Source of the DNA: Nonomuraea basaltis | GTDB lineage: Bacteria > Actinomycetota > Actinomycetes > Streptosporangiales > Streptosporangiaceae | DNA length: 34,271 nucleotides | Assembly (NCBI RefSeq): GCF_005893125.1 | Contig: NZ_VCJS01000133.1 | Location: 1-34,271, forward strand | Reading direction: 5' to 3' | Shown: positions 7,161 to 15,444 of the stretch, piece by piece | Numbering within the stretch: position 1 is the first letter of the stretch | Layout of the letters: each line of letters starts with the position of its first letter | Notes under the pieces: generated by a model | Told to the model about the DNA's origin: nothing | What the model saw: the letters and a program-made list of their open reading frames with translations, nothing else | Database searches by the model: none | Program-made: the position numbers and the translations under genes

Positions 7161-8594
7161 CTATTCGCCGATGTAGTGCATGACGTGCTTGACCCTGGTG
7201 TAGTCGTGCAGGCCGAACACGGACAGGTCCTTGCCGTAGCCGGAGTGCTTGAAGCCGCCGTGCGGCATCTCCGACACGAACGGGATGTGCGTGTTGACCC
7301 AGACCACACCGAAGTCGAGCCGGTTGGACATGCGCATCGCGCGGCCGTGGTCGGAGGTCCAGACCGAGCCGCTCAGGCCGTACCTGACGTCGTTGGCCTT
7401 GGCCAGCGCGTCCGCCTCGTCGCTGAACGTCTGGACGGTGATCACGGGCCCGAAGACCTCGTTCTGCACCATCTCGTCGTCCTGCTTGAGCCCGTCCACG
7501 ATCGTCGGGGCGAAGAAGTAGCCCTTGTCTCCGACGCGCTGCCCGCCGGTGAGGATCTTGGCGTGGGCAGGGGTCCGCTCGATGAAGCCCTGCACCTTGG
7601 CGAGCTGGCTCTCGTTGTTGAGCGGCCCGTAGAGCGCGTCCTCGTTGCCCAGGTCACCGGTCACGGTGCCGGCCGCGGCCTCGGTCAGCGCGGCCACGAA
7701 CTCGTCGTGCACGCTCTCGTGCACGAGCACCCGGCAGGCGGCGGTGCAGTCCTGGCCGGCGTTGTAGAGGCCGGCGACGGCGATGTCGGCGGCGGCCTTG
7801 CGCAGGTCCTTGACGTCCTCGAACACCACGACCGGCGCCTTGCCGCCGAGCTCCAGGTGGACGCGCTTGAGGTCGTCGGCGGCGCTCTTGGCGACCGACA
7901 TGCCCGCGCCGACCGAGCCGGTGATCGCGACCATGGAGGCCGTCGGGTGGCTCACCACGAGGGCGCCGGTCTCGCGGTCGCCGGTGACGACGTTGAAGAC
8001 GCCCGCGGGCAGCACCTCGCCGAGGATCTCGGCCAGCTTGAGCGTGGAGGCCGGGGTGGTGTCGGACGGCTTGAGCACGACCGTGTTGCCGGCCGCGATC
8101 GCCGGGGCGATCTTCCAGACCGCCATCATCATCGGGTAGTTCCACGGCGTGACCTGCCCGACCACGCCGATCGGCTCGTGCCTGATGACGCTGGTGTGAT
8201 CGGCGAGGAACTCGCCGGCCGTGGGGCCCTCGAGCGTGCGTGCCGCGCCCGCGAAGAAGCGGAAGTGGTCGGCGGCGATCGGAGTCTCGTCCTCGGCCAT
8301 GCGGGCACGCGGCTTGCCGGTGTTGCGGCACTCGGCCTCGTTGATCTCGTCAGCCCGCGCGTCGATGGCGTCGGCGACCTTGAGCAGCAGGTTGGCTCGC
8401 TCACCCGGGGTGGTTCTGCCCCACGAGTCGAACGCGGCGGCCGCGGCGGCGAAGGCGTCGTCGACGTCCTCGGTGCCCGATACGGGGGCCTGTACGTAGG
8501 CCTCGCCCGTACACGGGTCGATGATGTCGGAGAATCGGCCGCTCTTGGCGTCCACGAACTCACCGTTGATGAAGTTCTGCAGACGGGTGGTCAA
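7161..8594 (-). CDS. Aldehyde dehydrogenase, gamma-aminobutyraldehyde dehydrogenase type
   Basis: A 477-residue NAD(P)-dependent aldehyde dehydrogenase. The catalytic Cys lies in NAGQDCTAACR and the general base Glu in LELGGKAP; the Trp-Asn of the NAD site is in VTPWNYPMMM. The GQDCTAACR motif (not the GxxC-SAxSR of betaine types) is typical of PatD/YdcW gamma-aminobutyraldehyde dehydrogenases. The chosen start is TTG because AGGAGG precedes it by five bases; upstream extension has no support. It leads the operon with a polyamine importer and an amine oxidase, so it likely converts 4-aminobutanal or a similar aminoaldehyde to the acid. It lacks the context of iolA, and it should not be read as the missing inositol enzyme. 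Confidence 0.88.
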   Translation of the reverse strand: MTTRLQNFINGEFVDAKSGRFSDIIDPCTGEAYVQAPVSGTEDVDDAFAAAAAAFDSWGRTTPGERANLLLKVADAIDARADEINEAECRNTGKPRARMAEDETPIAADHFRFFAGAARTLEGPTAGEFLADHTSVIRHEPIGVVGQVTPWNYPMMMAVWKIAPAIAAGNTVVLKPSDTTPASTLKLAEILGEVLPAGVFNVVTGDRETGALVVSHPTASMVAITGSVGAGMSVAKSAADDLKRVHLELGGKAPVVVFEDVKDLRKAAADIAVAGLYNAGQDCTAACRVLVHESVHDEFVAALTEAAAGTVTGDLGNEDALYGPLNNESQLAKVQGFIERTPAHAKILTGGQRVGDKGYFFAPTIVDGLKQDDEMVQNEVFGPVITVQTFSDEADALAKANDVRYGLSGSVWTSDHGRAMRMSNRLDFGVVWVNTHIPFVSEMPHGGFKHSGYGKDLSVFGLHDYTRVKHVMHYIGE

Positions 8595-8629
8595 GGTGAC
8601 CTCCTCGTGAGGTGGCTGAGATGCCGCGA

Positions 8630-8657
8630 CTCTTACAGAGTGGAAGCATCTGGACAA
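8630..8657 (-). promoter_or_regulatory. Candidate promoter of the polyamine operon
   Basis: On the minus strand TTGTCC (-35) and TAAGAG (-10) are separated by 16 bases, which puts the transcript start near 8623 and leaves a leader of about 30 bases with a strong AGGAGG. The elements are imperfect matches to the housekeeping consensus. Position between the divergent regulator and the first operon gene supports it. Confidence 0.4.
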
Positions 8658-8697
8658 GGGATTTCGTGGTGAAGATATCAAATTGCTACGAATTCGC

Positions 8698-8722
8698 TTG
8701 ACAGACCACCAAGAACTGACAA
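8698..8722. promoter_or_regulatory. Candidate Lrp/AsnC operator in the divergent gap
   Basis: TTGACAG and CTGACAA form an imperfect inverted repeat around 11 bases, directly next to an unusually AT-rich stretch (8670-8697, containing GATATC and GAATTC) in an otherwise GC-rich genome. The TTGACA could also be a -35 element for the regulator gene, but no good -10 follows. Lrp-type proteins favour such AT-rich, dyad sites near their own gene. Confidence 0.35.
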
Positions 8723-8791
8723 CATGTCGCACCAGGACGGCAACCGAGCGAGAACGCCCCCGTAACGCCGGACCGCTAGGAGGATCCCTCG

Positions 8792-9283
8792 ATGACCACG
8801 CCGCCGCGCGTCCGCCGAAGCAACTCGAACGCGGGTCCCGTCGTGCTCGACGAGATCTCCAAGCAGATCATCGAGCAGCTCCAGGCGGACGGGCGCATGC
8901 CGTACGCGTCGATCGGGAAGGCGGTGGGCCTGTCCGAGGCCGCGGTACGCCAGCGCGTGCAGCGCCTTCAGGACACCGGCGTCATGCAGATCGTCGCGGT
9001 CACCGACCCCCTCACCCTCGGCTTCCCCCGGCAGGCGATGATCGGGGTCAACTGCGAGGGCGACCTGGATTCGGTGGCCGACGAACTCGCCGCCATCGAC
9101 GAGATCGACTACGTGGTGCTGACGGCGGGCTCCTTCGACCTGATCGTCGAGGTGGTGTGCGAGGGCGACGGTCACCTGCTGGAGATCCTCAGCAAGATCC
9201 GCGCGATTCCCTCGGTACGGACGACGGAGTCGTTCGTTTACCTGAAGCTGCGCAAGCAGACGTACTCCTGGGGCACCCGCTAA
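8792..9283 (+). CDS. Lrp/AsnC-family transcriptional regulator
   Basis: A 163-residue regulator. Residues about 18-65 form the AsnC winged helix-turn-helix (LDEISKQIIEQLQADGR, then ASIGKAVGLSEAAVRQRVQRL). The C-terminal half is the RAM ligand-binding and oligomerisation domain. The ATG start is preceded by AGGAGG at eight bases. It is divergent from the polyamine operon and shares its control region, so it most likely senses an amine, amino acid or catabolic product and controls that operon and itself. The identity of the ligand is not visible. Confidence 0.9.
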   Translation: MTTPPRVRRSNSNAGPVVLDEISKQIIEQLQADGRMPYASIGKAVGLSEAAVRQRVQRLQDTGVMQIVAVTDPLTLGFPRQAMIGVNCEGDLDSVADELAAIDEIDYVVLTAGSFDLIVEVVCEGDGHLLEILSKIRAIPSVRTTESFVYLKLRKQTYSWGTR

Positions 9284-9304
9284 CCCTTGCGTTCGAGTCT
9301 TTAC

Positions 9305-12079
9305 CTAGAGTTGACGAATGTGGATGGTCGCGATCTCCCACGCGCCCAGAGGCAGCCGCACCACCCCATCCGTGACCTGCACAGATTCACCCGGACGCCC
9401 CCGCAGATCGGCATGCCGGGCTTGCAGGAGATCGCCGGAAATGACGGCCTCCGTGTCGTTCGGAGTGAGCGCGACGACCCGCAGTTCCCGCCACCCATCG
9501 CGGTCCCGTAGCGAGGTCATCACCACGCCGTCCCCCGTCACCGACAGCCCGGCAGCGGGCGCGGGCAGGTCCAGAGCACGATCGCCCGACCCCGGCACCA
9601 CCAGCAGGTCGTGGCGGAAGGTCTCCGCCTGCGGCACCACTTCGCCCCACGACTCCTGGTACGGCATCAGCGCCAGGCTCACCGACCGCACCCCGCGCGA
9701 CTGCGCCGCCGGAGTCGGCAGCTGCGGACCGGCCGGTTCGGGGCGGAACGCGTTGCGGTTGCGGGACAGGTAGCCGGCCGAGCGCAGCAGCGTCAGCGCC
9801 AGCTCCCCGTCCACCAGCTCGTACTCCGTCACATGCTCCAGCAGCGCCGCCACCCCGCCGGCCGCCACCCACGACGAGGCGGGGAAGGTGGGCAAGGGTG
9901 TCTCGCCGCAGCCGCCCTCCGAGGTGAGCCCTCGGGTGACGACCGCGAACTGGCCCTCGGCATACGACTCCGACGCCGCGACCGGCAGCGGGACGTGCAG
10001 GCGGACCCGGTGGTCGGCGCAGCGGTTGTCGAACTCGACGTGCAGGCGGACGTACGGCTCACCGGCCCGTAGCTCCACCCGGGTCGTGACGAGGATCTCC
10101 TCCGTCCGGAGCGTCCGCGACAGAGCGGGGACCTCGGGCGCGCCCTCAAGACTGTCGCCGGCCGCCGGCCACCGGTATGTGCGCCGCACCTCCACCGCCG
10201 CCACCAGTGGCCCCGCGCAGATCAGCTCGACCTCGGCCCACTCCGGCGCGGACACGATCAGGTCGTCCAGAGGAGCCGCGTAGTTGTAGGTGTCGCCCAC
10301 GTCGCCGCCGTCCACGATGCGGCCCGCTCCCGTCACGGTCGTGCCGTCCTGGCCGACCAGCGTCAGCGTGCCGTCGGCGGCGACGACGACCCGCAGCAGC
10401 CCGTTGTCCAGCACCTCCTCGTCCCCGCGCACCGGCAGGGTCGCCGAGTCGGAGCCGAGCCAGCAGGACGGGTGGTGCTGCACGTTGGGGAGGCCACCGG
10501 AGGGTACGGGCGGGCCGAACACCTGCTCCCGCGGCACCGGCCGGATGCTGGTGTGGCCCAGCGGCGGCACCTCGACCATGGCCGCGACGGTGCGCCTGGG
10601 CTCGGCGAGGATGCGGACGCGGGTCACGCCGTCCAGCGCTCCGCGCAGGTCGGCCAGGTCGAAGGCGGCCGTGGTCTCGCGCGCCACCGTGAACGTCAGT
10701 GTGCCGTTCTTGACCGACCAGCCGGTGATGTGCTGCCCGTACAGCTCGGTCCCGTGCACGAAGGTCAGCGCCGTGGCGGGGTCCATCTCCTCGTCGAGCA
10801 GCAGCGTGGGCGCGTGTTCCAGCGGCTGGACAGGCACCGGCGCACCGGAGGGATCCACGAGCGGGTCGCTCCCGGCGACGTCCACGATCACGATGCCGCT
10901 GCGTACGTCCGGCGTGGGGTTGACGACGAGCACCCCGTCCGACGGCACGAAAGCCGCCAGCCGCGCGGTCACCATGTCGCGTACGGCCTGCCCGAGCTGC
11001 TCGGCCTCCGCGATGCGGGCGGCCACCTGCTGGGCGGTCTCGTCCACGCCGCACCCGGTCACCGAGTCGTGCCCGCTGGCGTCCACCAGCCGCCACCACG
11101 CCATGTCGAGGAACCGCCCGGGCCACTCGCCGCCCCACAGGGTGGCCAGCGGCTCGGCGTAGCGCTCGACCATCCGTTCGGCGCGTCCCATGGCCTGCTT
11201 GACGTGGGGGCGGATGGAGATGACGCCGGGGAGGATGTTGGCGCGGGCGTGGGAGCGCAGCTCGCCGTGGACCCTGGGCAGCCCGTCGAGCGCTGCGAGC
11301 TCCGCGAGCTCCGCGAGCTCCGGGACATCGCCCGAATATTGGCCGATATAGCCGGACAAGGTGTCCATGCGGGCGTCGATGGCCGCCACCATCTCCGGCA
11401 GCCCGCGCACGGGCGCCGAGTGGTCGGTGCCGTACATCGCCAGCAGCGGCCCCTCCGGCCCGTGCCACTCGCGCATGGTCTCGGCGAACGCGGCCGCCCG
11501 ATCCTTCAGCCCCTCCGGATCGAAGAACAAGTGCGCCCCGTTGCCATAGCCGCCGGCCGGGAGGTACTGGGTCCGCAACGCCGTCCCGTCGGGCGCGACC
11601 CAGGCGAAGGCGTCGGTGGTGACGGAGGACGGCACCCCGCGGTAGACGCAGGCGTGCCGCAGCCCGGCCTTGCTCAGGATCTGCGGCATCTGTGCGGTGT
11701 GCCCGAACATGTCCGGCAGGTACCCGACCGGCATCGCCCCGCCGAGCTTGCCGGCCCGGTCCAGGCCGAGCTCGAGGTTGCGGACGATGTTCTCGCCCGA
11801 GCACAGGAACTCGTCCAGCAGGATCTGCCACGGCCCCACCGCCAGCCGCCCCGACTCGACCAGCGCGGCGATGCGGTCGCGGTTCTCCGGCCGCACCTCC
11901 AGATAGTCGTCCACGCAGGCCAGCTGCCCGTCCAGGGTGAAGTGGTAGCCGGGCTCGCGCTCCATCGTGTCGAGCACCTCGTCCAGCAGCGCCACCAAGC
12001 GCAGCCGGAAGCGCTGGAACGGCTCGTACCACTCCCTGTCCCAGTGCGTGTGCGGTACGACGACGATCTCCGTGCTCAC
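9305..12079 (-). CDS. GH38 alpha-mannosidase
   Basis: A 924-residue, apparently cytoplasmic glycoside hydrolase family 38 enzyme without a signal peptide. The N-terminal catalytic domain has the zinc-binding HTHWDREW (10-17), a GYLPDMFGH segment in which Asp123 is the predicted nucleophile, and MYGTDHSAP as the later active-site loop. Long beta-rich domains typical of GH38 fill the rest. These enzymes release alpha-linked mannose with retention. The GTG start follows GGGAGGGGAGG and overlaps the preceding oxidoreductase stop by four bases. It is the last gene of an operon with a PHP hydrolase, an IolE-like dehydratase and an oxidoreductase, divergent from inositol genes. This suggests a mannosylated inositol substrate. 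The triple gagctccgc DNA repeat near 11290-11325 encodes an ELAELAELA stretch. Confidence 0.9.
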   Translation of the reverse strand: MSTEIVVVPHTHWDREWYEPFQRFRLRLVALLDEVLDTMEREPGYHFTLDGQLACVDDYLEVRPENRDRIAALVESGRLAVGPWQILLDEFLCSGENIVRNLELGLDRAGKLGGAMPVGYLPDMFGHTAQMPQILSKAGLRHACVYRGVPSSVTTDAFAWVAPDGTALRTQYLPAGGYGNGAHLFFDPEGLKDRAAAFAETMREWHGPEGPLLAMYGTDHSAPVRGLPEMVAAIDARMDTLSGYIGQYSGDVPELAELAELAALDGLPRVHGELRSHARANILPGVISIRPHVKQAMGRAERMVERYAEPLATLWGGEWPGRFLDMAWWRLVDASGHDSVTGCGVDETAQQVAARIAEAEQLGQAVRDMVTARLAAFVPSDGVLVVNPTPDVRSGIVIVDVAGSDPLVDPSGAPVPVQPLEHAPTLLLDEEMDPATALTFVHGTELYGQHITGWSVKNGTLTFTVARETTAAFDLADLRGALDGVTRVRILAEPRRTVAAMVEVPPLGHTSIRPVPREQVFGPPVPSGGLPNVQHHPSCWLGSDSATLPVRGDEEVLDNGLLRVVVAADGTLTLVGQDGTTVTGAGRIVDGGDVGDTYNYAAPLDDLIVSAPEWAEVELICAGPLVAAVEVRRTYRWPAAGDSLEGAPEVPALSRTLRTEEILVTTRVELRAGEPYVRLHVEFDNRCADHRVRLHVPLPVAASESYAEGQFAVVTRGLTSEGGCGETPLPTFPASSWVAAGGVAALLEHVTEYELVDGELALTLLRSAGYLSRNRNAFRPEPAGPQLPTPAAQSRGVRSVSLALMPYQESWGEVVPQAETFRHDLLVVPGSGDRALDLPAPAAGLSVTGDGVVMTSLRDRDGWRELRVVALTPNDTEAVISGDLLQARHADLRGRPGESVQVTDGVVRLPLGAWEIATIHIRQL

Positions 12080-13155
12080 GCTGCCTCCCCTCCCACGGGC
12101 AGATCATGCTGTACGGCGAAGCGGGCGGCGATCCGCTGGGCCGTCACGATGTCCTCGAGCGCGCCGCGCGCGTCGGTGAGCGGCGGCTTGCCATCGTTCA
12201 CGAAATCATGGAAGGCGGCCAGCTGTACTTCGAATGCCTCGGTCACGTCCCGCCATTCGGTCCGGCTCTCGCCGCCGGAGACCACGGTGAGCGTCGTGGG
12301 GGCGTTCATCAGGTAGGGCGAGGGGAAGACGAGCTCCAGCGAGCCCTGGTCGTGGTGGATGGCCACGGTCTCGCGGTAGGCCGGGTAGTCCTCCAGGTAG
12401 TGCCAGCGGATCGCGAACCTGCCCCGGACGGGCAGCGGTCCGGAGATCTCGATGGAGCCGGGCGCGGGACCCCAGGTCTCAACGTACGAAATTTCCGCAG
12501 GCGACCCGGTAAAGCGCCTCAAGAGCGACAAGTCGTGACATATCGAGCCGAGCGCCACCCCGTACACGTTCCGCACCGCCTCCGGCGCCGACTCCCCCAG
12601 CGCCCGCGACACGAGCTCGCTCTCGGCGGCCCGCAGCGAGGCGAGCAGCCCGGCGTCCACGTCGCGCGCCTGCGCCAGATTCGCGAACGCCAGCTGCGAC
12701 TCCCCGCTCGGATGCAGCACGGTGACCTCGACCGACCTGATCACGCTGGGGCCGCCCAGGCCGGCCAGCAGCTCCTCGGCCCGGCGCACGGCGGGGTCGT
12801 ACTGCTTCATGTAGCCGACCATCAGCCGCCCCTGGGGCAGCGCCGCCACCTCGGCCCTGGTCAGCGCGAGCGGCTTCTCGCAGAGCACGGCGTAGCCGGC
12901 GGCGAGCGCCCGGCGCGCGGCCTCGCCGTGGGAGCCCGAGGCCAGCACGAAAACGGCGTCGAAGCCGCCCGCGGCGAGCATCTCCTCCAGCGCGGTGTAC
13001 CGGCGGGCGGCGCCGAGCCGGTCGCCGACGGCGTCGGCGAGGGTGCGCGACAGGTCGCAGACGGCGGCCACCTCGAACAGATCACGGCGCCTGGACAGCA
13101 GCGGCACGTACACCGCCTGCGTGACCGCGCCGCATCCGATGAGAGCGATTCTCAC
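12076..13155 (-). CDS. Gfo/Idh/MocA-family oxidoreductase (IolG-like position)
   Basis: A 359-residue NAD(P)-dependent sugar or cyclitol dehydrogenase. The N-terminal Rossmann fold has IGCGAVTQ (6-13) and the conserved CEKPLAL (Lys94), and the C-terminal domain has a CHDLSLLRR segment with His207. By memory of B. subtilis IolG, the catalytic Asp lies four residues before that His; here that residue is Gly203, so the usual Lys-Asp-His triad is incomplete. There is also a longer helical insert at about 150-195. In the operon it holds the place where inositol 2-dehydrogenase would be expected. It could instead oxidise a mannoside or other cyclitol. The GTG start overlaps the IolE-like stop by four bases; upstream extension would invade that gene. 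Confidence 0.85.
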   Translation of the reverse strand: MRIALIGCGAVTQAVYVPLLSRRRDLFEVAAVCDLSRTLADAVGDRLGAARRYTALEEMLAAGGFDAVFVLASGSHGEAARRALAAGYAVLCEKPLALTRAEVAALPQGRLMVGYMKQYDPAVRRAEELLAGLGGPSVIRSVEVTVLHPSGESQLAFANLAQARDVDAGLLASLRAAESELVSRALGESAPEAVRNVYGVALGSICHDLSLLRRFTGSPAEISYVETWGPAPGSIEISGPLPVRGRFAIRWHYLEDYPAYRETVAIHHDQGSLELVFPSPYLMNAPTTLTVVSGGESRTEWRDVTEAFEVQLAAFHDFVNDGKPPLTDARGALEDIVTAQRIAARFAVQHDLPVGGEAA

Positions 13156-14036
13156 AGTCCCAGTTCCTCCAGCTTGCGGCGGTTGGCGGCCTGGTCGGCG
13201 ATGTTCTGGGCGACGGTGCGGCGGCCGGGCAGGGTGTCCTGCTCGATGACGATCCAGCCCGCGTAGCCGATCTCGTCGAGCGTCCGCACCACGGCGGGCA
13301 GATCCAGCTCGCCCTCGCCGAGCGGGGCGAACCCGCCGCGGCCCATGAGTTCGCGCAGGTCGGCCCCGTCGGCCAGGGCCTGAGCGAGGATCTTGGTGTC
13401 GCCGTCCTTGATGTGCACGTGCCCGACCCGGTCCGCCCACGCGCGCAGCGCCGCCACCGGATCTCCCCCGGCCAGCAGCAGGTGCCCGGTGTCGAGGCAG
13501 AGCGGCACGTCGGTCAGCTCCAGCAGCCGCTCCACGTCCTCGGGCGTCTCCACGTACGTGCCGAGGTGGTGGTGGAAGGCGGGCTCGAAGCCGCGGTCGC
13601 GGCAGCGGTTCGCGGCCTCCTGTACGCGGGCGGCATACGACGGCCATTCGGAGGCGGCCAACCCTGGAACGCTGCCGCCCGGGCGGGCGAACCTCTCGGG
13701 CGATCCGGAGCACCCCAGTGTGGGCCGGGGCGGCAAGGACGCGGGCGGCACGGCGGCGAACACGTCGAGCGTGGCCTCCAGCGCGGGCAGCCCTCGCCTG
13801 AACTCCTCGGCGTCGCTGTAACGCAGGTCCGCCCAGCCGCCGGCGAGCAGCATCCCGCCGAGCCGCTCCACCAGCTCGGAACCGGTGCCCAGATAACCGA
13901 TCGGCCCCAGGTCGATGCCTTCGTACCCGGCCTCGGCGAGCGCGTGGACCATCTCGTCGGCGCTCAGCGGCGGCGGCGCGTCGCTCAGCTCGAACACGCC
14001 GAAGCTCACAGGAGCGTTAGCGACCTTCACCTGCAT
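13152..14036 (-). CDS. iolE: IolE-like TIM-barrel dehydratase/isomerase
   Basis: A 294-residue member of the AP-endonuclease-2 TIM-barrel superfamily that includes 2-keto-myo-inositol dehydratase (IolE) and sugar epimerases. IolE-like landmarks are HHHLGT (155-160), LDTGH (181-185), HVHIKD (206-211) and GWIVIEQD with Glu265, which supply metal ligands. IolE removes water from 2-keto-inositol to give the dione that IolD opens. Because iolD, iolB and iolC are on the divergent operon and no other IolE is present, this is the best candidate, though the symbol is by analogy. The ATG start lies inside the end of the preceding gene (10-base overlap), and no strong ribosome site is needed if they are coupled. 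Confidence 0.75.
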   Translation of the reverse strand: MQVKVANAPVSFGVFELSDAPPPLSADEMVHALAEAGYEGIDLGPIGYLGTGSELVERLGGMLLAGGWADLRYSDAEEFRRGLPALEATLDVFAAVPPASLPPRPTLGCSGSPERFARPGGSVPGLAASEWPSYAARVQEAANRCRDRGFEPAFHHHLGTYVETPEDVERLLELTDVPLCLDTGHLLLAGGDPVAALRAWADRVGHVHIKDGDTKILAQALADGADLRELMGRGGFAPLGEGELDLPAVVRTLDEIGYAGWIVIEQDTLPGRRTVAQNIADQAANRRKLEELGL

Positions 14037-15205
14037 AGCGCGATCACCTCGTTCTCGTAGGTTTCCAACCTGTGCCGCCCGCCGCCCGCCGGCACCAGCA
14101 CCCGATCGCCGCGGATCACCTGCCGGGCGCCGCCGGGGCGGACCAGGACCAGGCCGTCGGCGTCCAGCGCCAGCAGCTCGTCGCCCATATCGAGCAGCAG
14201 CGGCGCGCCGGGGCCCGCGGAGACGGCGGTGCGCCCGGCCCGCAGGCCGTCCAGCACCGTGCTCGTGTCCTCGGCCAGCACCCAGGTCGTGGGCGCGCCG
14301 GGCAGGCCGTCTGAGCCGGGGCGGTGGAAGTCGCTGCCGCCGATCGCGATCACGTCGTCGCGCCAGGCGTCCGCCCAGGCCAGCGGCGCGCCCCAGCGGC
14401 GGTCCCACCAGCCGGAGCTCCACACCTCGGCGACCCTGGGCCGGCGGCCGATCGGCAGCAGCCAGGCGCAGTCGCCGCCGAGCGGGTGGTTGATCGAGAT
14501 CAGGCCGCCCGCGCGCTCGGCGTGCTCCACCCAGGAGTCGGCCGGCTGCCGGAAGTCCACCCAGCCGACGTCGCCGAACACGTTCGCGTGGCCGCGGTCG
14601 GTGGTGACCTCCTGGCCGGGGATGAGCGCGATCCCACGGTCGATCTTGTCCAGCCAGGGGTGGTGGCTGATCGTGTTGTGGTCGGTGACGGCCAGGAAGT
14701 CGAGCCCGCGCCCGTGAGCCAGCTCGGCCAGCTCGGCGATGGTCAGGCCGCCGTCGCTGTGCACGGTGTGGGCGTGGAAGTCCCCGGCGTACCACCGCAT
14801 GCCGTCGATTTCGGGAATGTCCCTCCGCGGCGGGCGCTCCCCGTGCGGCGGCTCGGAGGCGACCGGCTCGGGCGGGGCGACGGCCTCGGCGGAGATCTCC
14901 AGCGTGTAGTCGAGACCCTGCGGCGGGATCCGGTGCAGCCGCAGCCACACGTGCCACGTGCCCGCCTCCAGCGCGCCGGGCAGGTAACCGGGCGTCGCCC
15001 AATCGGCGGTGATCGTGTACTCGTCACGCGCACCCCCTGACCAGCCGCGGAAGCCGCCGGGCGAGCCGCACCCCAGGTCGATCACACCCTGCGACCGGTC
15101 GTAGCCCAACCTGACGGTCACGGCGGCGCTTCCCGCCGGCACCTCGAACGGCACCTCGCGCAGGCTCCGCTCCAGCCGGTCGTCCAGGCTCCAGTGCCCT
15201 CTCAT
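14027..15205 (-). CDS. PHP-domain metallohydrolase, CehA/McbA type
   Basis: A 392-residue protein. Residues 1-110 look like a beta-rich N-terminal domain, and the C-terminal two thirds are a PHP domain with HAH (144-146), His149, DHN (175-177), IPGQEVTT (196 on), SINHP and SDFH (291-294), which are metal ligands. PHP domains hydrolyse phosphate esters, and CehA/McbA members also cleave carbamate-type bonds. The ATG used here is preceded by CCAGGGG at six bases; an in-frame ATG two codons earlier is too close to it, and earlier extension has no support. It opens the operon with the IolE-like, oxidoreductase and GH38 genes. In that setting it may remove a phosphate or ester group from a mannosyl-inositol substrate, which is inference. 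Confidence 0.82.
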   Translation of the reverse strand: MRGHWSLDDRLERSLREVPFEVPAGSAAVTVRLGYDRSQGVIDLGCGSPGGFRGWSGGARDEYTITADWATPGYLPGALEAGTWHVWLRLHRIPPQGLDYTLEISAEAVAPPEPVASEPPHGERPPRRDIPEIDGMRWYAGDFHAHTVHSDGGLTIAELAELAHGRGLDFLAVTDHNTISHHPWLDKIDRGIALIPGQEVTTDRGHANVFGDVGWVDFRQPADSWVEHAERAGGLISINHPLGGDCAWLLPIGRRPRVAEVWSSGWWDRRWGAPLAWADAWRDDVIAIGGSDFHRPGSDGLPGAPTTWVLAEDTSTVLDGLRAGRTAVSAGPGAPLLLDMGDELLALDADGLVLVRPGGARQVIRGDRVLVPAGGGRHRLETYENEVIALCR

Positions 15206-15444
15206 ACCCATCCCCTGGCTCGCTGCCCTCGGGCCAGCCTGCCACTTCCAGCGTGTCACCTCGTACGGCGCCGTCCAGCGGATTCATGGGTGCCGAGCCG
15301 ATGACGCGTACGCTGAACTTAACCACTTGAAAACAAGCAGTCGAGCACAAGTCCATTGAGGAGGTAAGCCACAGGCCAATATGTCATGACATCCATATGA
15401 CGTAAAGGGCCGGCCATATTTCGAGCTCCCTTCCAGGAGGCGCG
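15206..15444. promoter_or_regulatory. Divergent control region of the inositol/mannoside locus
   Basis: This 239-base gap separates the two four-gene operons. It is richer in A and T than its surroundings. It contains CTTG-AAAA-CAAG (15326-15337), a TTGAGG/TATGTC pair (15356 and 15380, spacer 18) that could be the iolC promoter, and the palindrome described separately, which overlaps that -10. A repressor bound there could block iolC and possibly the minus-strand operon together. No minus-strand promoter stands out. Confidence 0.5.
15381..15392. promoter_or_regulatory. Palindromic operator, IolR-like
   Basis: ATGTCATGACAT is a perfect 12-base palindrome. Its core TGTCATGACA fits the consensus KGWCHTRACA that I recall for the GntR-type repressor IolR of Corynebacterium glutamicum. 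A related half-site (ATATGAC) lies just downstream at 15395-15401. Its place over the likely iolC -10 suits a repressor released by an inositol catabolic intermediate. No regulator gene is in the window, so the trans-acting factor would be encoded elsewhere. Confidence 0.5.

Noticed and set aside
7161..8594. The aldehyde dehydrogenase as IolA (malonic semialdehyde dehydrogenase) for the inositol pathway
   Set aside because: Sequence features and operon context fit an aminoaldehyde dehydrogenase with polyamine genes, not IolA.
5670..8672. A 1000-residue plus-strand open frame over the polyamine operon
   Set aside because: It is antisense to potD, potA and the dehydrogenase, which have full motifs. 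Its length reflects GC-rich codon bias.
11281..11330. Tandem gagctccgc repeats as a separate element
   Set aside because: They are in-frame codons for an Ala/Glu/Leu stretch inside the mannosidase and only three units long.
10472..12316. A 614-residue frame opposite the mannosidase
   Set aside because: Shadow of the GH38 gene, which has catalytic motifs and a good start.
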